From an uncultured Pseudomonadota bacterium (GTDB lineage: Bacteria > Pseudomonadota > Alphaproteobacteria > Rs-D84 > CASDRH01), in contig CASDRH010000025.1 in the NCBI GenBank assembly GCA_949283075.1, forward strand, positions 1 to 44,537: a stretch of 44,537 bases of DNA, written 5' to 3'. Made by a program: the position numbers and the translations under genes. The notes beneath the pieces are model-generated. The model was given only the letters and a program-made list of their open reading frames with translations, made no database searches and had not been told where the DNA came from. Position 1 is the stretch's first letter; each line of letters opens with the position of its first letter. Below are positions 40,993 to 44,537 of the stretch, piece after piece.

Positions 40993-42024
40993 ATGAATAA
41001 CAACTTTGAAGAATTATATAAAAAATTCACATCATCAATGAATGACTTTTTTAAGTCATCAAAACCACAAATAATAGCATCTGCGTTATCAGGTGGAGCA
41101 GATAGCTCAGCCTTAACATTATTATTAAAAAAATGGTGTGATGAAAATAATATTAAATTAAAAGCAATTATAGTAAATCATAACTTACGCTCAGAATCAA
41201 AGACAGAAGCTTTATCAGTAAAAGATGATATGCTAAACTATGGGATAGATGCAGAAATACTTGATTATACAGGAGAAGTTCCATTATCAAATATAGAAGA
41301 AGTTGCAAGAAATTACAGATATAAACTAATAATAGAATATTGCAAACATAACAACATAAAATATGTTGCAACAGGACATAATAAAGATGAACTTGCAGAA
41401 ACATTTATCTTAAATTTAACAAGAGGTTCAGGGCTTTATGGATTATGCGGAATACCAAAAACACAGGACAAAAACACAATAACATTCATACGCCCAATGT
41501 TATCTTTCACAAAAGATGAATTAAAAAATATTTGTAATATAGAAAATTATAAATGGGTAGAGGACCCAAGTAATTATGATACAAAATATAAACGAGTAAA
41601 AATCAGACAATTAAAAGAAATTTTAAATGATTTAGATTTATCAACTGACAGAATTATAAATACGATAGATTATTTAAGACAAGCACGTGATGCTATAGAA
41701 TTTTTCACAGATAAATGTATAAATAATTGTATTACAGATAAATTTGATAAATTAAATTTGATAGAAATATCATTACCAGAACTGTTAAATAATCCAGACG
41801 AAATTATATACAGATCTTTAACAAAAATAATGATGAATTTACAACCAGATAGTGAAAATAATCAAATAGAAAATCATCACATCAGGTCTGAAACAATAAA
41901 AAAATTAACAGATAAATTAAAACAAGCTAATTTAAAAGGAATTTTTTCAGATACTACGATAGGAAATTACAAAATAAAATACATAAAAAATACTGGAAAA
42001 ATTCAAATAATGTATTTAGAATAG
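40993..42024 (+). CDS. tilS: tRNA(Ile)-lysidine synthase TilS
   Basis: A 343-residue N-type ATP pyrophosphatase. The PP-loop is ASALSGGADSSALTLLL near residue 32. Other family marks are VNHNLRSESKTEA, YVATGHNKDELAETFILNLTRGSGLYGL, and RPMLSFTKDELK..C. It puts lysidine at C34 of tRNA-Ile(CAU), required to read AUA, a codon abundant in this AT-rich genome. No Shine-Dalgarno; TATATA (40981-40986) lies 6 nt before the ATG. Confidence 0.93.
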   Translation: MNNNFEELYKKFTSSMNDFFKSSKPQIIASALSGGADSSALTLLLKKWCDENNIKLKAIIVNHNLRSESKTEALSVKDDMLNYGIDAEILDYTGEVPLSNIEEVARNYRYKLIIEYCKHNNIKYVATGHNKDELAETFILNLTRGSGLYGLCGIPKTQDKNTITFIRPMLSFTKDELKNICNIENYKWVEDPSNYDTKYKRVKIRQLKEILNDLDLSTDRIINTIDYLRQARDAIEFFTDKCINNCITDKFDKLNLIEISLPELLNNPDEIIYRSLTKIMMNLQPDSENNQIENHHIRSETIKKLTDKLKQANLKGIFSDTTIGNYKIKYIKNTGKIQIMYLE

Positions 42025-42062
42025 GACAACAAAAAATTATTAAATTTTAAGGAGTATAGTTG

Positions 42063-44237
42063 ATGTCAAAAATACCAAATATGCCAAATAATAATGAAAA
42101 CGAAAATAAACAAAAGGATAAAAACAAATTCCAATTACAACCAAAAATGCCTAAATGGTTATTATTGATTTTAATATTAATGTTTGTTTTTGGTTCATTA
42201 AATTTATATAAGAATTCAGCAACTTTTCAAAAGACACCAGCTGTAAAAATCCCATTTTCTGAATTATTAATTTCCATCAAATCAAACAGAGTTGAAGAAA
42301 TAACAATTTCAGGAGATACAGCAACTGGTTATTTAAAATACGATGAAAAGCTAGCAGCAAAAGCTTCAAAAGATGGAAAGGTTAAAAAATCTGACGATAA
42401 AACAAAATCAAAGGAGGATAAAACAGATAAAAAAGATAAAAGAATTAAATTTGAATCGATAGTTTCATTAAACGATAATTTCTTCAAATTACTTGAACAA
42501 TATGAAGTAAAGACAGAAATTAAAAAGCCATCAAGCTTTGGTTTTGGAACAATACTAAATATTATAACAACATTATTTATAATATTTTTACTTTTATCAT
42601 TTATCAAAGCTATGAAAGGCGATAAAATCGGAGCAATAACAAAACCAAGATTAAAATTAGTTGATGGTAATAAAAAGAAAATAACATTTAAAGATGTTGC
42701 AGGAATAGACGAAGCAAAAGCAGATTTAGAAGAAGTTGTAGATTTCTTAAAATCACCAACAAAGTTTTCAAAAATTGGAGGTCGTATTCCAAAAGGAGTA
42801 TTATTAGTTGGTTCGCCAGGAACAGGAAAAACATTACTAGCAAAAGCAATTGCAGGAGAAGCAAACGTCCCATTTTTCTCAATTTCTGGTTCAGACTTTG
42901 TGGAATTATTTGTTGGAGTCGGAGCATCAAGAGTAAGAGCATTATTTGAACAAGGAAAGAAAGCTGCACCTTGTATAATATTTATTGATGAAATTGATGC
43001 AGTTGGTCGTCATAGAGGTGCAGGATACGGAGGCGGAAGCGATGAACGAGAACAAACATTAAATCAATTGCTTGTAGAAATGGACGGATTTGAATCAAAT
43101 GAAGGAATAGTAATAATTGCCGCAACAAACAGAGCAGATGTTTTAGATGAAGCATTATTAAGACCGGGAAGATTTGACAGACAAATATATGTTCCATTAC
43201 CAGATTTAAAAGGCAGAGAAAAAATCTTGGCAATTCACGCAAGTAAAGTAAAAATGGATGAAACAATCAATTTATCAAATATTGCTCGTGGAACACCAGG
43301 ATTTTCAGGAGCAGAGCTTGCAAACTTAATAAACGAAAGTGCTTTATTAGCTGCACGTCGCAATCATAAAGTCGTTATGCAAGAAGATATAGAAGAAGCA
43401 CGAGATAAAATAATGATGGGAGCAGAAAGAAGGTCAACAACAATGCGCCCAGAAGAGCTTAAATTAACAGCATATCACGAAGCAGGACATGCAATTTGTG
43501 CTTTAAAAACTGAACATACAGACCCAATACACAAAGCAACAATTATACCTCGTGGGTCAGCATTAGGAATGGTTCAACAATTACCACTACACGATAAAGT
43601 GTCATTAACAATAAGTGAAGTAAAATCTCAAATGACAATATATTTTGGTGGAAGAGTTGCAGAAGAAATATTCTTTGGTCCTGATAAAATAACAGCCGGA
43701 GCATCATCAGATATAAAAGGTGCAACATATTACGCAAGAAATTCAATTGTAAAATGGGGATTTTCTAAACTTGGACCGATATATTTTGAAGAAGCAAATA
43801 TGGGATACCATGAATCTGATGCTCGTAAAAATATATCAGATGAAACAGCAAGAAAAATTGACGCAGAAATTGCTTTATGGATAGACGAAGCAATAAATAA
43901 AACTCGTCAAATAATAACAAAGTATAAAAAAGAAACAATTGCTATTGCAGAAGCATTGCTTGAATATGAAACATTAACAGGTGATGAATTAAAAGCAATA
44001 GTAGATGGAACTTTTGATAAAAAATCAAAACCATTGCCAAAAAATTCTATAATGAAAATGGCTCAAGAAAGTGCAAAATTATCTGAAAATACAAAATCAG
44101 ATATAAATACAGATAAATCTGATAAACAATCATCAGATAAAAAGGCTGATAAAAAATCAAAAGTTAAAAGTAAAAAATCGCATAATAAAACTGCAAAGAA
44201 AGAAATAAAAAAACAAGATGAGTTTAAACTAAATTAA
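42063..44237 (+). CDS. ftsH: ATP-dependent zinc metalloprotease FtsH
   Basis: A 724-residue membrane AAA+ protease. Two transmembrane helices (about residues 34-50 and 165-182) flank the periplasmic domain, which contains a Lys/Asp/Ser-rich insertion (about residues 100-125). The AAA module has Walker [15 protein letters not shown] near residue 250, Walker [17 protein letters not shown] and the SRH region. The zinc site is HEAGHA near residue 472. The C-terminus carries a Lys/Ser/Asp-rich tail. AAGGAG lies 8 nt before the ATG. It degrades damaged membrane proteins and, in other bacteria, LpxC. Follows tilS as in many Proteobacteria. Confidence 0.96.
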   Translation: MSKIPNMPNNNENENKQKDKNKFQLQPKMPKWLLLILILMFVFGSLNLYKNSATFQKTPAVKIPFSELLISIKSNRVEEITISGDTATGYLKYDEKLAAKASKDGKVKKSDDKTKSKEDKTDKKDKRIKFESIVSLNDNFFKLLEQYEVKTEIKKPSSFGFGTILNIITTLFIIFLLLSFIKAMKGDKIGAITKPRLKLVDGNKKKITFKDVAGIDEAKADLEEVVDFLKSPTKFSKIGGRIPKGVLLVGSPGTGKTLLAKAIAGEANVPFFSISGSDFVELFVGVGASRVRALFEQGKKAAPCIIFIDEIDAVGRHRGAGYGGGSDEREQTLNQLLVEMDGFESNEGIVIIAATNRADVLDEALLRPGRFDRQIYVPLPDLKGREKILAIHASKVKMDETINLSNIARGTPGFSGAELANLINESALLAARRNHKVVMQEDIEEARDKIMMGAERRSTTMRPEELKLTAYHEAGHAICALKTEHTDPIHKATIIPRGSALGMVQQLPLHDKVSLTISEVKSQMTIYFGGRVAEEIFFGPDKITAGASSDIKGATYYARNSIVKWGFSKLGPIYFEEANMGYHESDARKNISDETARKIDAEIALWIDEAINKTRQIITKYKKETIAIAEALLEYETLTGDELKAIVDGTFDKKSKPLPKNSIMKMAQESAKLSENTKSDINTDKSDKQSSDKKADKKSKVKSKKSHNKTAKKEIKKQDEFKLN

Positions 44238-44252
44238 TAAAGGTTGAAAATT

Positions 44253-44537
44253 ATGGATAAAATAAAATTAGCAATTTTAGGTTGTGGAAGAGTATTTGAC
44301 GCTCATAAAACAGCAGTAAATCAAAATAAAGATAAATTTGAATTAATTGCAGTTTGTGATGCATTCTTAACAGAAGAAAAAGAAAATCAAATCAAAGAAG
44401 AGTTTCCAAATATAAAAATATTTAAAGACTTAACAGAAATGTTGGAAACAGAACAAGAAATTGATTGCGTATCTGTTATTACTCCAAATGGATTACACTA
44501 TGAACACGTAAAGGAAATAATCAAGCATAACAAAAAT
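44253..44537 (+). CDS. Partial Gfo/Idh/MocA-family oxidoreductase (N-terminal part)
   Basis: The first 95 codons of a gene running off the window. The Rossmann start KIKLAILGCGRVFDAHKTAV (GxGxxxxxH pattern), then LIAVCDAFLTEE, and CVSVITPNGLHYEHV match the NAD(P)-binding domain of Gfo/Idh/MocA sugar-type dehydrogenases. AAAGG precedes the ATG. The substrate cannot be told from this portion; family members include UDP-sugar oxidases used in surface polysaccharide synthesis. Confidence 0.85.
   Translation, partial: MDKIKLAILGCGRVFDAHKTAVNQNKDKFELIAVCDAFLTEEKENQIKEEFPNIKIFKDLTEMLETEQEIDCVSVITPNGLHYEHVKEIIKHNKN

Noticed and set aside
1-44537. CRISPR arrays, insertion sequences, rRNA, integrases or att sites
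   Set aside because: Looked for spaced direct repeats, transposase motifs and rRNA-like stretches and saw none; A/T-rich short repeats are explained by composition.
1-44537. UGA read as tryptophan
   Set aside because: Conserved Trp positions use TGG, no gene needs a read-through TGA, and the porin gene ends in TGA right after its C-terminal Phe.

Overview
The window is a contiguous chromosomal segment of a very AT-rich Gram-negative bacterium, most likely an uncultured or host-associated alphaproteobacterium. The basis is gene content and order: an mraZ-rsmH-ftsL-ftsI-mraY-murD-ftsW-murG-murC-murB division/peptidoglycan run, RecO, L28 and QueH with alphaproteobacterial-looking sequence, a lipoprotein-tilS-ftsH block, and outer-membrane genes (bamD, mlaA, a porin, kdsD). 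The genetic code is standard. TGA is used as a stop only once among the genes listed (the porin); the others end in TAA or TAG. No insertion sequence, integrase, CRISPR array or rRNA is visible, and there is a single tRNA (Cys-GCA).

Layout. 1-5.3 kb is a patchwork of small exported or membrane proteins: a repeat-bearing Ala/Asn-rich exported protein, a four-Cys exported protein, a Spy/CpxP-like membrane protein, an Smr-domain protein, an overlapping Rz/Rz1-type spanin pair, the SRP RNA (ffs), and three related envelope proteins sharing a D(C)DY..SA-type C-terminal motif. 5.3-16.3 kb is the dcw cluster, opened by a strong promoter abutting 10-bp tandem repeats; murE, murF, ddl, ftsQ, ftsA and ftsZ are missing from their usual places. 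16.3-20.1 kb has murJ, bamD and a glycosyltransferase. 20.2-25.6 kb has a lone VirD4/TraG-type ATPase preceded by an unrecognised 505-residue membrane protein, then thyX and a small lytic transglycosylase. 25.6-30.4 kb has a tiny exported protein behind a highly structured leader RNA, then rpmI-rplT and pheS-pheT separated by an attenuator. 30.3-34.2 kb has a degenerate DeoC-like protein, mlaA, a porin and queH. 34.3-39.1 kb has infC (apparent AUA start) downstream of tRNA-Cys, recO, rpmB, an arginase-family hydrolase, a SIMPL protein and kdsD. 39.2-44.5 kb has a LOG protein, a lipoprotein, tilS, ftsH and a partial Gfo/Idh oxidoreductase.

How the parts fit. Most genes serve envelope growth: lipid I/II synthesis and flipping (mraY, murG, murJ), septal synthesis (ftsW, ftsI, ftsL), outer-membrane assembly and lipid homeostasis (bamD, mlaA, kdsD), plus translation (infC, rpmI, rplT, rpmB, pheST, tilS). 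Regulation is unusually legible. Many genes have a -10 hexamer about 5-8 nt upstream of the ATG and no Shine-Dalgarno, implying leaderless mRNAs. The most novel-looking items are the structured leader RNA at 25.8-25.9 kb, the rplT/pheS attenuator, the lone coupling ATPase with its unknown partner, and the three-member envelope family.
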